Assembly (NCBI RefSeq): GCF_900156825.1
Contig: NZ_FTOV01000001.1
Span: 496,001-560,000 of the forward strand
DNA: 64,000 nucleotides
DNA from: Chryseobacterium gambrini
Lineage (GTDB): Bacteria; Bacteroidota; Bacteroidia; Flavobacteriales; Weeksellaceae
Reading direction: 5' to 3'
Shown here one piece after another: positions 53,263-61,913 of this stretch; position 1 is the stretch's first letter, and each line of letters begins with the position of its first letter. Under the pieces are notes generated by a model, which was given only the letters and a program-made list of their open reading frames with translations, was not told the DNA's origin and did no database searches. The translations under genes and the position numbers were made by a program.

Positions 53263-53384
53263 ATTACAAAACATAAGTAACAAATAATAAAAAAGAAAAT
53301 ATCTTTTAAATTAGGTACATTAAATAATAGTTTTCAATGTTTTAAATTGTAAGATATATTCCAACTAAACGATTAGGTATAGTT

Positions 53385-53419
53385 TTTGCTAATAATTCAA
53401 TCAAAAAAATCTAAATTTG
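53385..53419 (+). promoter_or_regulatory. Promoter of the NtrC-type regulator gene, near-leaderless
   Basis: TAAATTTG (53412-53419) matches the -7 consensus and TTTG (53385-53388) lies 23 bases upstream. The ATG at 53425 begins only five bases after the -7 element, so the message would have almost no leader if this promoter is used. Confidence 0.55.
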
Positions 53420-53424
53420 CAACT

Positions 53425-54609
53425 ATGCAAAAAATCCTTATTGTAGAAGACGAAAAAGCAATCTCAGGAGTACTCCACAGTATTCTTTCTGACGAACTAA
53501 CCGACTATGAATTTGTAATTGCCGAAGATGGGCTTGAAGGCTATAAACAGGTAGAAAAAGAAGATTTCGCACTGATCATTTCTGATATCAAGATGCCAAA
53601 ACTTTCAGGAACTGAACTTTTAAAACAAAGTTTAGCGCTGAAACCGGAATCTACCTTCATCATGATTTCAGGACACGCAGACATCGATTCTGCGGTTTCA
53701 TGCCTTAGAGACGGTGCTTATGATTTTATTTCCAAGCCAATCGACATCAACAGACTGATTACCAGCGTTAAAAACGCTTTAGCTAAAGAAACGCTGAAAA
53801 AAGAAAATAAAAATCTTCAGACAGAAAATAAAACGCTAAAGAAAAAGGTAAGCAAAAAATACCAGATGATCGGTGAATCCGCAGGTTTGAAGAAAATTCA
53901 GGATATGATCGGAAAAGTTGCTGTTTCTGATGCAAGGGTTTTGATCACGGGACCAAACGGAGCCGGAAAAGAATTGGTTGCTCATGCCATTCATAACCAA
54001 AGTGACAGAGCAAGAGGCCCGATGATAGAGGTAAACTGTGCTGCGATTCCTTCTGAATTGATTGAATCTGAATTATTCGGTCACGTAAAAGGGTCTTTTA
54101 CAGGTGCTATTAAAGATAAGCAGGGAAAATTTGAGCAGGCAAACGGAGGAACGATTTTTCTTGACGAGATCGGAGATATGAGCTTAATTGCTCAGGCAAA
54201 AGTGTTAAGAGCATTACAGGAAAGCAAAGTTTCGCCTGTAGGAAGCGATAAGGAAATTAAGGTGGATGTAAGAGTTCTTGCAGCAACCAACAAAAATATG
54301 CAGAAGGAAATTGAAGCGGGAAGATTCAGAGAAGATCTTTACCACAGACTTTCTGTTATTGAAATCTATGTTCCGCCATTGGATGAAAGAAAAGAAGATA
54401 TCAGATTACTGGTTGAGCATTTCTCCGGAATGATTGCTGATGAACATGGTACTGCTGTAAAAAAATTCGACGATAAGGCGATTGATGCTTTAAAAGCGCT
54501 TTCATGGACCGGAAATATCAGAGAATTGAGAAACGTTGTGGAAAGATTGATTATTTTAGGAGGAAACACAGTTTCTGCCGAAGACGTTGCAAGTTTTGTA
54601 AGGAAATAA
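53425..54609 (+). CDS. NtrC-type sigma-54 activator without a DNA-binding domain
   Basis: 394 residues from the ATG at 53425, which starts the receiver domain correctly (MQKILIVEDEKA); the 13-codon longer frame begins inside the promoter. The receiver has Asp54 as the phosphorylation site and Lys104. The AAA+ domain (about 140-370) has Walker A GPNGAGKE, the sigma-54 contact GSFTGA and Walker B GGTIFLDEIGD. The protein ends right after the R-finger and lid helices (ALSWTGNIRELRNVVERLIILG plus 17 residues), so the usual Fis-type helix-turn-helix is missing. It may act from solution, as FlgR-like activators do, or with a partner. No sensor kinase gene is adjacent. Confidence 0.9.
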   Translation: MQKILIVEDEKAISGVLHSILSDELTDYEFVIAEDGLEGYKQVEKEDFALIISDIKMPKLSGTELLKQSLALKPESTFIMISGHADIDSAVSCLRDGAYDFISKPIDINRLITSVKNALAKETLKKENKNLQTENKTLKKKVSKKYQMIGESAGLKKIQDMIGKVAVSDARVLITGPNGAGKELVAHAIHNQSDRARGPMIEVNCAAIPSELIESELFGHVKGSFTGAIKDKQGKFEQANGGTIFLDEIGDMSLIAQAKVLRALQESKVSPVGSDKEIKVDVRVLAATNKNMQKEIEAGRFREDLYHRLSVIEIYVPPLDERKEDIRLLVEHFSGMIADEHGTAVKKFDDKAIDALKALSWTGNIRELRNVVERLIILGGNTVSAEDVASFVRK

Positions 54610-54636
54610 TGTAATTATTACTTTAAATAAATTATG

Positions 54637-54672
54637 AAAATTGCAGTATCATTTGTTACTGCAATTTTTTTT
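54637..54672 (+). terminator. Terminator of the NtrC-type regulator gene
   Basis: AAAATTGCAGTA pairs perfectly with TACTGCAATTTT around an 8-base loop, followed by further Ts. Confidence 0.85.
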
Positions 54673-54702
54673 GAATAAAAACTATATGAATTGTAAACAA
54701 TT

Positions 54703-56064
54703 ATGAACTTTTTAAATAAAAACTATACGAAAGAATGCCTCACGCTGGCTCTTCCTGTGATGTTAACGCAGGTCGGGCAGGTTTCGGTGAATCTTTTTGA
54801 TAATATTATTGTAGGAAATCTTCTGGGAGCCGATGCTCTAGCTTCAGTTTCATTGGGAAATGCTGTGTTTTTCTCGATGTTTGTATTGGCTTTGGGATTT
54901 TCTTTTGCCATTCCGCCTTTGGTTTCGGAAGCGCATTCGAAACATGACCATAAGACGATCAATTCTGTTTTCAGTCATGGCTTTATCATCAATATGACGG
55001 TGGGAATTTTGCTGATGGCAATTTTACTTTTAGGAATGCCGCTGCTTTACAAATCCGGACAGCCGGAGAAGATCATTCCGGATACGGTTGATTTTTTAAC
55101 GATTATGGCAATCAGTATTGTTCCGTTTATGGCTTTTCAGACACTGAGAGAAGTTTCGGAAGGGCTTTCTTACACCATTGGAGTTACTAAAGCGACCATT
55201 ATTGCCAATGTCATTAATATTGTTTTAAATTATGTTTTCATTAAAGGGCTTTGGATTTTTCCTGAAATGGGGGTAAAAGGTTCTGCCCTTGCAAGTTTAA
55301 TCGCCAGAATTTTTATGGTGGTTTTCCTGTATTTTGTGCTTTCGAATGAGAATAAAACAAAACAGTACATCAAAGATTTTTCGTTAAAAGTTGAAGTTTT
55401 TTCAAAGAAAATGTTTGAAAAGATGATCAGACTCGGTTTTCCGACGGCTTTACAGATGTTCTTTGAAGTGACTGCTTTTGCCGGAGCCGCTTTTATCTGC
55501 GGGCTAATTTCGGCACACGATATTGCTTCTCATCAGATTGCCTTAAGTATGGCTTCTTTTACTTTTAATTTATGTATTGGGTTCAGTGTGGCTTCAACGG
55601 TGATGATCGGGAGAAAACTGGGAGAACAGAATTTTGTTGAATTAAGAAAGGTAGGAATCAACAATCTGAAAATTGCGTTTATTTTTATGTGCATCTGCGG
55701 AATTGTCTTCATTTTGGGACGAAATATTCTTCCGACATTCTTTACCAAAAAAGAAGAGATTGAAGTTATTGCTTTAGCTTCCAAATTAATGATAATTGCT
55801 GCGTTGTTCCAGTTATCAGATGGAATTCAGGTGACAGCTTTGGGAATGTTGAGAGGGTTGCAGGATGTAAAAATTCCTTCTATTTACACGTTTATTGCGT
55901 ATTGGGTAATCACAATTCCTTTAGGATATTTCCTTTGCGTAACCATGAAAATGGGAGCTTTCGGAATGTGGATCGCTTTAGGATTGGGATTAACGGTTTC
56001 CGCTGTAATGCTGGTCAAACGGTTTTTGAATATGTCTGCAAAAAGAATTAAGCAGAATCTGTAA
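54703..56064 (+). CDS. MATE-family efflux transporter
   Basis: 453 residues with twelve predicted membrane helices in two homologous halves. N-terminal LALPVMLTQVGQVSVNLFDN and the repeated core LGFPTALQMFFEVTAFAGAA correspond to the starts of the two MATE halves. It should export cationic drugs or metabolites with Na+ or H+ antiport; the group resembles NorM. It is followed by its own terminator and is not next to a regulator. Confidence 0.9.
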   Translation: MNFLNKNYTKECLTLALPVMLTQVGQVSVNLFDNIIVGNLLGADALASVSLGNAVFFSMFVLALGFSFAIPPLVSEAHSKHDHKTINSVFSHGFIINMTVGILLMAILLLGMPLLYKSGQPEKIIPDTVDFLTIMAISIVPFMAFQTLREVSEGLSYTIGVTKATIIANVINIVLNYVFIKGLWIFPEMGVKGSALASLIARIFMVVFLYFVLSNENKTKQYIKDFSLKVEVFSKKMFEKMIRLGFPTALQMFFEVTAFAGAAFICGLISAHDIASHQIALSMASFTFNLCIGFSVASTVMIGRKLGEQNFVELRKVGINNLKIAFIFMCICGIVFILGRNILPTFFTKKEEIEVIALASKLMIIAALFQLSDGIQVTALGMLRGLQDVKIPSIYTFIAYWVITIPLGYFLCVTMKMGAFGMWIALGLGLTVSAVMLVKRFLNMSAKRIKQNL

Positions 56065-56068
56065 TAGG

Positions 56069-56097
56069 AAAGCGGTCTTTTGGGATCGCTTTTTTAT
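56069..56097 (+). terminator. Terminator of the MATE gene
   Basis: AAGCGGTC pairs with GATCGCTT (one G-U pair) around TTTTGG, followed by TTTT, directly after the MATE stop. Confidence 0.75.
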
Positions 56098-56110
56098 TTA
56101 AATTTGTTAA

Positions 56111-56602
56111 ATGGAATTGACAAACCGCGACCTGAGAAGACATTTATTATTTTTTGATCCTGCTTTTTCAAGACTGGAAAATATTCTTGAAGGCTTAGAT
56201 AATGGCATTAAACATCTTTATAATTCTGAATTATGTATTGATTGGTACGGTACAATGGATGAAAAACATGAATGTGAAACTATTTACAGATTGGCTATTC
56301 TGGCTTTTGAAACTTATATTACTTCAAGCGCTGCTTCCTTGTGTAAAGAGAATGAAAATCCTCAGCAGTTTTACAACCTTTCATCAGAAATTATTTTAAT
56401 TTTAGCTCTCGCAAATTATCTTACTTCTACAACAAAAAATTATGATACCATTTTTGAGAAATATTCTTTAGAAATTAATAATTATCCTCTTTACAATGGA
56501 ATCAAGATTTTAAACAACGAAAGAGATTTACTTCAGATTGGTAAAATTTTGAAATCGTGGAGAAACCAAATTGTATATATTCAATATCCTAGCCCCGATT
56601 GA
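56111..56602 (+). CDS. Hypothetical protein ending inside the structured repeat
   Basis: 163 residues, no signal or membrane segment, mostly helical, with an ELTNRDLRRHLLFFDPAFSR start. I recognise no family. The last five codons and the TGA stop lie within the conserved CTAGCCCCGATTGA start of the element at 56589, so the present C-terminus (YPSPD) is partly encoded by the repeat. The gene may have been truncated by, or adapted to, the element. Confidence 0.55.
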   Translation: MELTNRDLRRHLLFFDPAFSRLENILEGLDNGIKHLYNSELCIDWYGTMDEKHECETIYRLAILAFETYITSSAASLCKENENPQQFYNLSSEIILILALANYLTSTTKNYDTIFEKYSLEINNYPLYNGIKILNNERDLLQIGKILKSWRNQIVYIQYPSPD

Positions 56603-56700
56603 ACGGCATGTCTGAGCTCTTTTCAGGTTTCGGCGGCAGCGAAGCTGCCGCCGAAACCTGAAAAAGCGAGTAGTGAAAGCGGGGAAAAGCTCCTAAAAAA
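56589..56700 (+). ncRNA. Structured intergenic element, copy 2 (Flavo-1-like candidate)
   Basis: The element starts CTAGCCCCGATTGAACGGC and ends AAAGCTCCTAAAA, like copy 1 at 33.3 kb. A 21-bp perfect stem pairs 56620-56640 with 56644-56664 around GAA. The outer stem is CCCG (56594-56597) with CGGG (56680-56683); copy 1 has CCTG with CAGG, a C-G to U-A change that keeps pairing. It overlaps the 3' end of the preceding gene by 14 bases. Confidence 0.62.
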
Positions 56701-56739
56701 TAAACTTTTTAAGATGGCTTTGCTCCTGACAAGAACAAA

Positions 56740-57255
56740 CTACCCTACCCTTTTTCCTAAAATCACCAAAGTTCTTTCAACACCGTCCAAAACGGCAACA
56801 TTCGGAAAAACACCCCAATCTTCAAAACCAAAATGTCGGAATAATTTCAGGCTGGGTTCATTATGTAAAAAGATGAATCCCAATAGTGTTTTTACTTCAA
56901 ATTTTGGTGCGTTATCAATGCAGTATTGCAGTACTTTTTTTCCGTAGCCTTTTCCGCGCGAGCTTTCGTCCATGTAAATGCTGAGTTCCACCGTTCCGTT
57001 GTATGCCGGTCTTCCGTAGAATGATGAAAAACTAACCCAACCTAAGACTTCGTTCTGTTCATTTTCAATGATCCAGAGTGGTCTTTTTTCAGGATTGTGG
57101 TCATGAAACCATTCGATTCTGCTTTCTACAGAGATATTTTCTGTATCGGCAGTTACCATTCTCGAAGGAATGGTTGAGTTGTAAATTTCTACAATTTTGG
57201 GTAAATCTTTCAGTTCAGCATTCCTGAATTTCAGTTCTTCCATTGATTTCAGCAT
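56740..57255 (-). CDS. GNAT-family N-acetyltransferase (phosphinothricin-acetyltransferase-like)
   Basis: 171 residues. The N-terminal KFRNAELKDLPKIVEIYNST and the central VELSIYMDESSRGKGYGKKVL with the R-G-x-G-Y-G acetyl-CoA loop are typical; the pattern IPSRMVTADTENIS and HNEPSLKLFRHFGFEDWG match the PAT/MddA/YncA subgroup, which acetylates phosphinothricin or methionine analogues. An ATG four codons into the frame (57243) is an alternative start. It lies after the Crp/Fnr gene on the same strand with a 40-base gap. Confidence 0.83.
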   Translation of the reverse strand: MLKSMEELKFRNAELKDLPKIVEIYNSTIPSRMVTADTENISVESRIEWFHDHNPEKRPLWIIENEQNEVLGWVSFSSFYGRPAYNGTVELSIYMDESSRGKGYGKKVLQYCIDNAPKFEVKTLLGFIFLHNEPSLKLFRHFGFEDWGVFPNVAVLDGVERTLVILGKRVG

Positions 57256-57295
57256 ATTTCTGCAAAGATAAAAGAAGCGTTTAAATCTGTTGAAT

Positions 57296-57874
57296 TTATT
57301 CTTCAGAATTATTCTCCTGAAGCTCTTCTAAAGCACGGTTCAGGCTTTCCACAGTAGTTCCGAGATAGGTTGCCATATCTTCTTTTGAAATTTCCATTTC
57401 TCGAGATTTCACTTCCAAAAGTTGAGAAAGTGTATGTTCTGTCTTGTGAAGCTGCTGATAAGAGGCGCGGCTTGAAGTATTGAAAATACGCTCTGCAAAA
57501 ACATCCAACAATAAATTATTGAGGGTAAGATCTTTTTTGATCAATGCCTGAAAATAGGGAATCGACATCGAATAAACGGTAACTTCCGTAATCGCTTCAA
57601 TACTGCAGATGCAGGGAACATTTTTAATGACTTCGATTTCACCGATGATTTCTCCTTTTCCCATAAATTCCACAATATATTCTTTTCCGTTTTCTTCCAC
57701 GAAATAGCATTTGGTAATGCCGCTTTTAACGAGCATGATCTTTGTGGAGATCTGATTTTGAATTAATATTTTATCGCTTTTTTCAAAAGATTCTAAAACA
57801 ATATTTCCTTTATGTTCTTCACTGCTGTACAGTCCTTCAAGGTAGTCTAAAAATGTCTGATTGGTTCGTAACAT
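57296..57874 (-). CDS. Crp/Fnr-family transcriptional regulator
   Basis: 192 residues: an N-terminal cyclic-nucleotide-binding-fold domain (about 20-130; FMGKGEIIGEIEVIKNVPCICSIEAI in sections) and a C-terminal winged helix (ISKEDMATYLGTTVESLNRALEELQ). The effector pocket lacks the clear R-T-A-x-V-x-A cAMP signature, which is usual for Bacteroidota members of the family. Its target is unknown. It is transcribed toward the GNAT gene and could control it. Confidence 0.85.
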   Translation of the reverse strand: MLRTNQTFLDYLEGLYSSEEHKGNIVLESFEKSDKILIQNQISTKIMLVKSGITKCYFVEENGKEYIVEFMGKGEIIGEIEVIKNVPCICSIEAITEVTVYSMSIPYFQALIKKDLTLNNLLLDVFAERIFNTSSRASYQQLHKTEHTLSQLLEVKSREMEISKEDMATYLGTTVESLNRALEELQENNSEE

Positions 57875-58180
57875 ATCTTTTCGGAATCAATGTCCCCTGT
57901 TTTTTTATTTTTTACTGAATTTTGCGGGCTGAAAATTACAAAAACTAAAGTAAACAGAATATGAATAATGTAAGTAATCAAATTGTTTTTGATATTCCGG
58001 TAAAGTCTGCTTAGATCTAATTGTCTGTAATTTTTAGTATTATTTTTCTTAACATATTCTTCTCCGATTGATTTTAACTGAATATCTGTTTAATAGACTT
58101 TGAAATTAAATCTGCATTATCAGCAAAATCAGCGAGAAATAAATCTAATACAAAATAAAAACAGCTTTTTAAAACAAATT
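57875..58180. other. AT-rich intergenic region without a gene
   Basis: 306 bases between the Crp/Fnr gene and the next minus-strand gene. No open frame with a plausible start, no strong hairpin. AAATCTGCATTATCAGCAAA near 58109 faintly recalls the GCAGATTT repeats near the P-ATPase gene. Confidence 0.4.
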
Positions 58181-58609
58181 TTACATGATTTTCTGAAAAT
58201 TTATCAGTTCTAAATTATCTTTCCAACCGCCAGATTCCATCATGGAAATGACAATCATCTTTTTAAACTCTTCAAATTGTGTCGTTTCACCTTTTACAAC
58301 AGCATTTTTCCACGGACTTTTGTGTTCCGGAATGAAATACTGCACCGCGAATACTTCGTAAGATCCTGATTGAAAACCTATAATTTCAACATAGTGTTTA
58401 TCCTCTTCATCACTACTGAATAAAAGCAAATGTGCATGTGAAGTCAAACCATAAATGAAGGTATCTTTAAAAGTATCATTCATAAAATCTAAAATTTTAA
58501 GCATAGGAATTCCTGCATTTCCAAATGCATCCTCCGGTTTGGGAAGAAATTCTTTATAAAAATCCTGAAGCGACAGTCTGCTTTGTTCTGAACGTCTTAC
58601 GATTGGCAT
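58181..58609 (-). CDS. Hypothetical protein, 142 residues
   Basis: Soluble, no signal. Segments HAHLLLFSSDEEDKHYVEIIG and YEVFAVQYFIPEHKSPW suggest a mixed alpha/beta fold; I recognise no family. It stands downstream of the S9 peptidase gene, beyond its terminator, with a gap of 63 bases, so it may be its own unit. No function assigned. Confidence 0.6.
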   Translation of the reverse strand: MPIVRRSEQSRLSLQDFYKEFLPKPEDAFGNAGIPMLKILDFMNDTFKDTFIYGLTSHAHLLLFSSDEEDKHYVEIIGFQSGSYEVFAVQYFIPEHKSPWKNAVVKGETTQFEEFKKMIVISMMESGGWKDNLELINFQKIM

Positions 58610-58632
58610 TTGAATTTTTTGACAAAGAAAAT

Positions 58633-58662
58633 AAAAACCCGTCCAAAATTGAACGAGTTTTT
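58633..58662 (-). terminator. Terminator of the S9 peptidase gene
   Basis: On the minus strand AAAAACTCGT pairs with ACGGGTTTTT (one G-U pair), followed by ATTTTCTTT. The wobble pair forms only in the minus-strand transcript, which identifies the direction. Confidence 0.72.
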
Positions 58663-58672
58663 ATGTAAATTA

Positions 58673-61075
58673 TTATTTTTTCAAACATTTCTCCAAGAAC
58701 TGATCCTGTTCCCAAAGCAAATGAAGAATATTCTCTTTCGCTGCATATCCGTGAGCTTCTTTTGGCAGAAGAACCATTTTTACTGGTGCGCCAAGATTTT
58801 TAAGCGCCTGAAAATATCTTTCCGTCTGCAAAGTGAACGTTCCGGGATTGTTGTCTGCATCTCCATGAACCAATAACAGCGGCGTTTTCATCTTATCAGC
58901 ATTCATGAAGGGTGACATCGTGTTATAGATTTCCGGAACATCCCAGTAATTTCTCTGTTCGCTTTGGAAACCAAAAGGCGTCAAAGTTCTGTTATACGCT
59001 CCACTTCTTGCAATTCCGCACGCGAAAAGCTTGGAATGGGTTAAAAGATTTGCCGTCATAAAAGCCCCGTAAGAATGTCCTCCTACCGCAACTTTTTTCT
59101 TATCAATATAACCTAACTGATCTACCGCGTTGATTGCTGCTTCTGCATTGGCGACCAATTGAGGAATAAATGTATCATTCGGTTCTGTTTTTCCTTCTCC
59201 GATGATCGGGAATGCGGCATCATCCAAAACGGCATATCCTTTCGTTGTCCAATACACGAAAGAACCGTAGTAAGGGAAAGTGAAATCGTTTGGATTCTGC
59301 GTATTCTGTCCTGCCGTGTTTCTATCTTTATATTCGGTAGGATAAGCCCAGATCAGCAATGGTAATTTTTCCGTTTTTGCCTTTCTGTCATAGTTAGCAG
59401 GAAGATAAAGTGTTCCGGTAAGCGTAACGCCGTCATTTCTTTTATAGGTAATCACTTCTTTGTAGACATCTTTAATGCTTTCAAAAGGATTCGCGAAATT
59501 GGTTACCGCTTCTGTTTTATTGGATTTAATGCTCTTCTTAAAATAATTCGGATATTGGCTGGAAGATTGCTGAATCGTAAGAACTTCTCCTTTGGCAGGA
59601 TTTAAAATATCAATAATTTCTTCCTTTGCATTTTTAAGATTGGAAGTATACAGCCTTTTCTTTTTCATGGTTTTCACATCCATCTCATCAATGAAAGGAT
59701 GCTGTCCGTCTTTTGTGAATCCGGCTCCGATGAGGTAAGACTTTCCTCCTTTCATGTCGACAACGTATCTTCCGTACTGGTTTTTTGTCGTATTGAAATT
59801 TCCGGGATCGCTGTACACATCCTGATAATTTCTGTCGTCAATGACTTTAGATTCTCCGTTATTTAAATCAACTAGGAAAGATTTTGTATTTCTTGTATCG
59901 TACCAACCTTCGGAAACAATGGCGTAATGATCATTTGTCCAGCTTACATCTTCGTATCTCTGTTTTGTTTTAAAGAATGATTTCGGTCCGTTGGTGAAAG
60001 GTGCTTCCCAAGTAAAAATCTCATCCCTGAATTCTGCATTTTTATACTGATCTCCTCCGTCCAGAGCTTCTGCATATACCAAAGTTGCAGGCATATCGCT
60101 TCTCCATCCCATATCTCTTTTTCCTATTCTTACGGAAGAGAATCCTTTAGGCATAATTTCGTTCAGAGGTGTTTCGTTTACAACTTTCACCACATTTCCG
60201 TTCATGTCATACACCGTAGTGGTCATCGGAAATCTGCTTAGTGGAACAATGTAAGAAAACGGTTTTTTAATGGTTGTCGCCATCAGATAATTTCCGTCCG
60301 GCGAAAAGCTCAATCCGGAATACATATCCTGATCTTTTACTTTCTTTAAAGTTCCGTTCAGATCAACATTATATATTTCTGAAGCGGTTAAGACTTCAAA
60401 ATTCTTTTCATCCTGCGGATTTTTCAGAAGATCCTGATACGTTCTGTTCTGCGAAACTTTTCCGTCTGCTGTGGAAACAATGGGACCTGTCGGAAGATCT
60501 TTGCTCGAATCTATTAAAGCAGGTCTGTTTTGCGGAAGGGTTTTGATCAATAAATTCTGAGAATCTTTGTACCAGATGTAAGGACTTCCCAAATTTGCAT
60601 TTAAGTTATCTGAAGTTATTTTCTTTGCGGTAGCGGTTTCAAGGTCTACAATCCAAAGCTCCACACCTTTATTGGTGGTATTGGTAAACGCCAGTTTTTT
60701 TTCGTCCGGAGAGAATGAAGTATTGGTGATTTTTGGATTCGAAGGTAAATTTTTAACCTGAACTTCCGTTTTATCGTTCATTTTTCTCACTTTCAGGTTA
60801 TTGGCATACGTTGCCGAACTTGAAATATTGGTTACCGGATTTATTCTCAATCCTCCGAGCTTCATTTCCTGCTGACTTAAATCTTCCAGAGTTTTATACG
60901 TCGGACGGTAGGTAAAAACAATCCAGTCTTTTTTACTGTTCATCAAAACACTTGGAGGTCTTTCATAATCAGCAAGTTTCAGGATTTCCGCAGATGGTTT
61001 TTGATACGTAATATTTTCCTGCGCTTCATAGAAATTGAGGAACGCAAGAAGGCATATGGTCAGTCTTATCTTCAT
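58673..61075 (-). CDS. Secreted S9-family peptidase (prolyl oligopeptidase-like)
   Basis: 800 residues from the ATG at 61075, which gives a clean signal peptide (IRLTICLLAFLNFYEAQ); the frame extends six codons further up. The N-terminal ~500 residues carry WD/PD40-like repeats (beta-propeller), and the C-terminal hydrolase has the Ser in GGHSYGAFM, Asp in VHGDADNN and His in PKEAHGY. It cleaves short peptides, probably after proline or another defined residue, in the periplasm. A GG-leader peptide gene starts divergently 121 bases away. It has its own terminator. Confidence 0.9.
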   Translation of the reverse strand: MKIRLTICLLAFLNFYEAQENITYQKPSAEILKLADYERPPSVLMNSKKDWIVFTYRPTYKTLEDLSQQEMKLGGLRINPVTNISSSATYANNLKVRKMNDKTEVQVKNLPSNPKITNTSFSPDEKKLAFTNTTNKGVELWIVDLETATAKKITSDNLNANLGSPYIWYKDSQNLLIKTLPQNRPALIDSSKDLPTGPIVSTADGKVSQNRTYQDLLKNPQDEKNFEVLTASEIYNVDLNGTLKKVKDQDMYSGLSFSPDGNYLMATTIKKPFSYIVPLSRFPMTTTVYDMNGNVVKVVNETPLNEIMPKGFSSVRIGKRDMGWRSDMPATLVYAEALDGGDQYKNAEFRDEIFTWEAPFTNGPKSFFKTKQRYEDVSWTNDHYAIVSEGWYDTRNTKSFLVDLNNGESKVIDDRNYQDVYSDPGNFNTTKNQYGRYVVDMKGGKSYLIGAGFTKDGQHPFIDEMDVKTMKKKRLYTSNLKNAKEEIIDILNPAKGEVLTIQQSSSQYPNYFKKSIKSNKTEAVTNFANPFESIKDVYKEVITYKRNDGVTLTGTLYLPANYDRKAKTEKLPLLIWAYPTEYKDRNTAGQNTQNPNDFTFPYYGSFVYWTTKGYAVLDDAAFPIIGEGKTEPNDTFIPQLVANAEAAINAVDQLGYIDKKKVAVGGHSYGAFMTANLLTHSKLFACGIARSGAYNRTLTPFGFQSEQRNYWDVPEIYNTMSPFMNADKMKTPLLLVHGDADNNPGTFTLQTERYFQALKNLGAPVKMVLLPKEAHGYAAKENILHLLWEQDQFLEKCLKK

Positions 61076-61196
61076 AATAATTTCAATTTCCACGAAATTA
61101 ATGAAAATTAGAGAATATGCAAGGATATATTAAAACACCTCTACGTGATTTAACAAAATAATATTATCTTTAGTATTCATCAAATTCAGAATCATT

Positions 61197-61358
61197 ATGA
61201 AAAATCTAAGAAAATTAGAGCGAAGAGAACTTCGCGCCATGAATGGCGGAAATGCGCCGCAGTGTCCTTCAGGATACAAACCCTGCATGAAAATCGATGA
61301 AACGAGTGAACTTCCTAAATGGAGCTGCATCCCGTCCAACCTTCCCTGCAACCCTTAG
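61197..61358 (+). CDS. GG-leader bacteriocin-like peptide, 53 residues
   Basis: The frame reads MKNLRKLERRELRAMNGG, an 18-residue leader with the L-x-x-x-E-L-x-x-M-N-G-G pattern of double-glycine leaders, followed by a 35-residue core with Cys23, Cys30, Cys44 and Cys51 in a symmetric 6-13-6 spacing. Such small genes are widespread in Chryseobacterium, are often called bacteriocin-like, and have unproven function; peptides of this type are exported and cut after GG by C39-peptidase ABC transporters, none of which is in this window. TATCTTTA (61165-61172) is close to the -7 consensus, and a terminator follows. Confidence 0.75.
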   Translation: MKNLRKLERRELRAMNGGNAPQCPSGYKPCMKIDETSELPKWSCIPSNLPCNP

Positions 61359-61364
61359 AAAAAC

Positions 61365-61397
61365 AAAAAAGAGCGGTTGAAAACAACTGCTCTTTTT
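61365..61397. terminator. Bidirectional terminator of the GG-leader peptide and DoxX genes
   Basis: AAAAAGAGCGGTTG pairs with CAACTGCTCTTTTT (14 bp with one G-U pair) around AAAA. T-runs are present on both strands. Confidence 0.85.
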
Positions 61398-61416
61398 AAT
61401 TTATATTGTAAAATCA

Positions 61417-61845
61417 TTACCAATCATTGGCTCTTTTCCTTTTCTCGATCATATAATCGACAGAAAATTTTCCTGCCCCGAAAACCATCAGTAAAAGATA
61501 GACGGAAAGATAAATAAGGCTCATTTCCCGTTTTTCAAAAGGATCTGCTCCATGAACGACGAAACCCGCAATAATCATGGTAAACATCAGAAATCCTAAT
61601 GAAATTCTTGAGAACAGTCCTAAAATAAGGAGAATCGAACAGGCAAATTCTGCGAAAACCGTTAAACCTAAAGTGATCTGCGATCCTAATCCTAAAAAAT
61701 CAAAAAAGTCTGACTTACCTTCTAAAAGCATCTGAAGCTTTGGAAAACCGTGAGAGAGCATGGCAAAACCAATGAAAACCCGCACGATAAGCAATGCAAC
61801 ATCTTTTAAAACAGAATCTGAATTTATTGTGTTCGAATAGTTCAT
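61417..61845 (-). CDS. DoxX-family membrane protein
   Basis: 142 residues from the ATG at 61845; a TTG three codons earlier is the alternative. Four membrane helices with the DoxX pattern LLIVRVFIGFAMLSHGFPKL at the N-terminus and a central EFACSILLILGLFSRI. Members are linked to quinol oxidation or thiol stress; the exact role is unknown. It lies between the peptide gene and era and shares a terminator with the peptide gene. Confidence 0.82.
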   Translation of the reverse strand: MNYSNTINSDSVLKDVALLIVRVFIGFAMLSHGFPKLQMLLEGKSDFFDFLGLGSQITLGLTVFAEFACSILLILGLFSRISLGFLMFTMIIAGFVVHGADPFEKREMSLIYLSVYLLLMVFGAGKFSVDYMIEKRKRANDW

Positions 61846-61913
61846 TAAAAGCAATTTACATTTAAAGATAGTGAAAATTCTTCTAATAGAACGGTTTTTA
61901 GATGGTTTTTAGT

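Noticed and set aside
61130..61351. 73-residue open frame on the minus strand
   Set aside because: It is the shadow of the GG-leader peptide gene on the plus strand, which has a recognisable leader, start and terminator.
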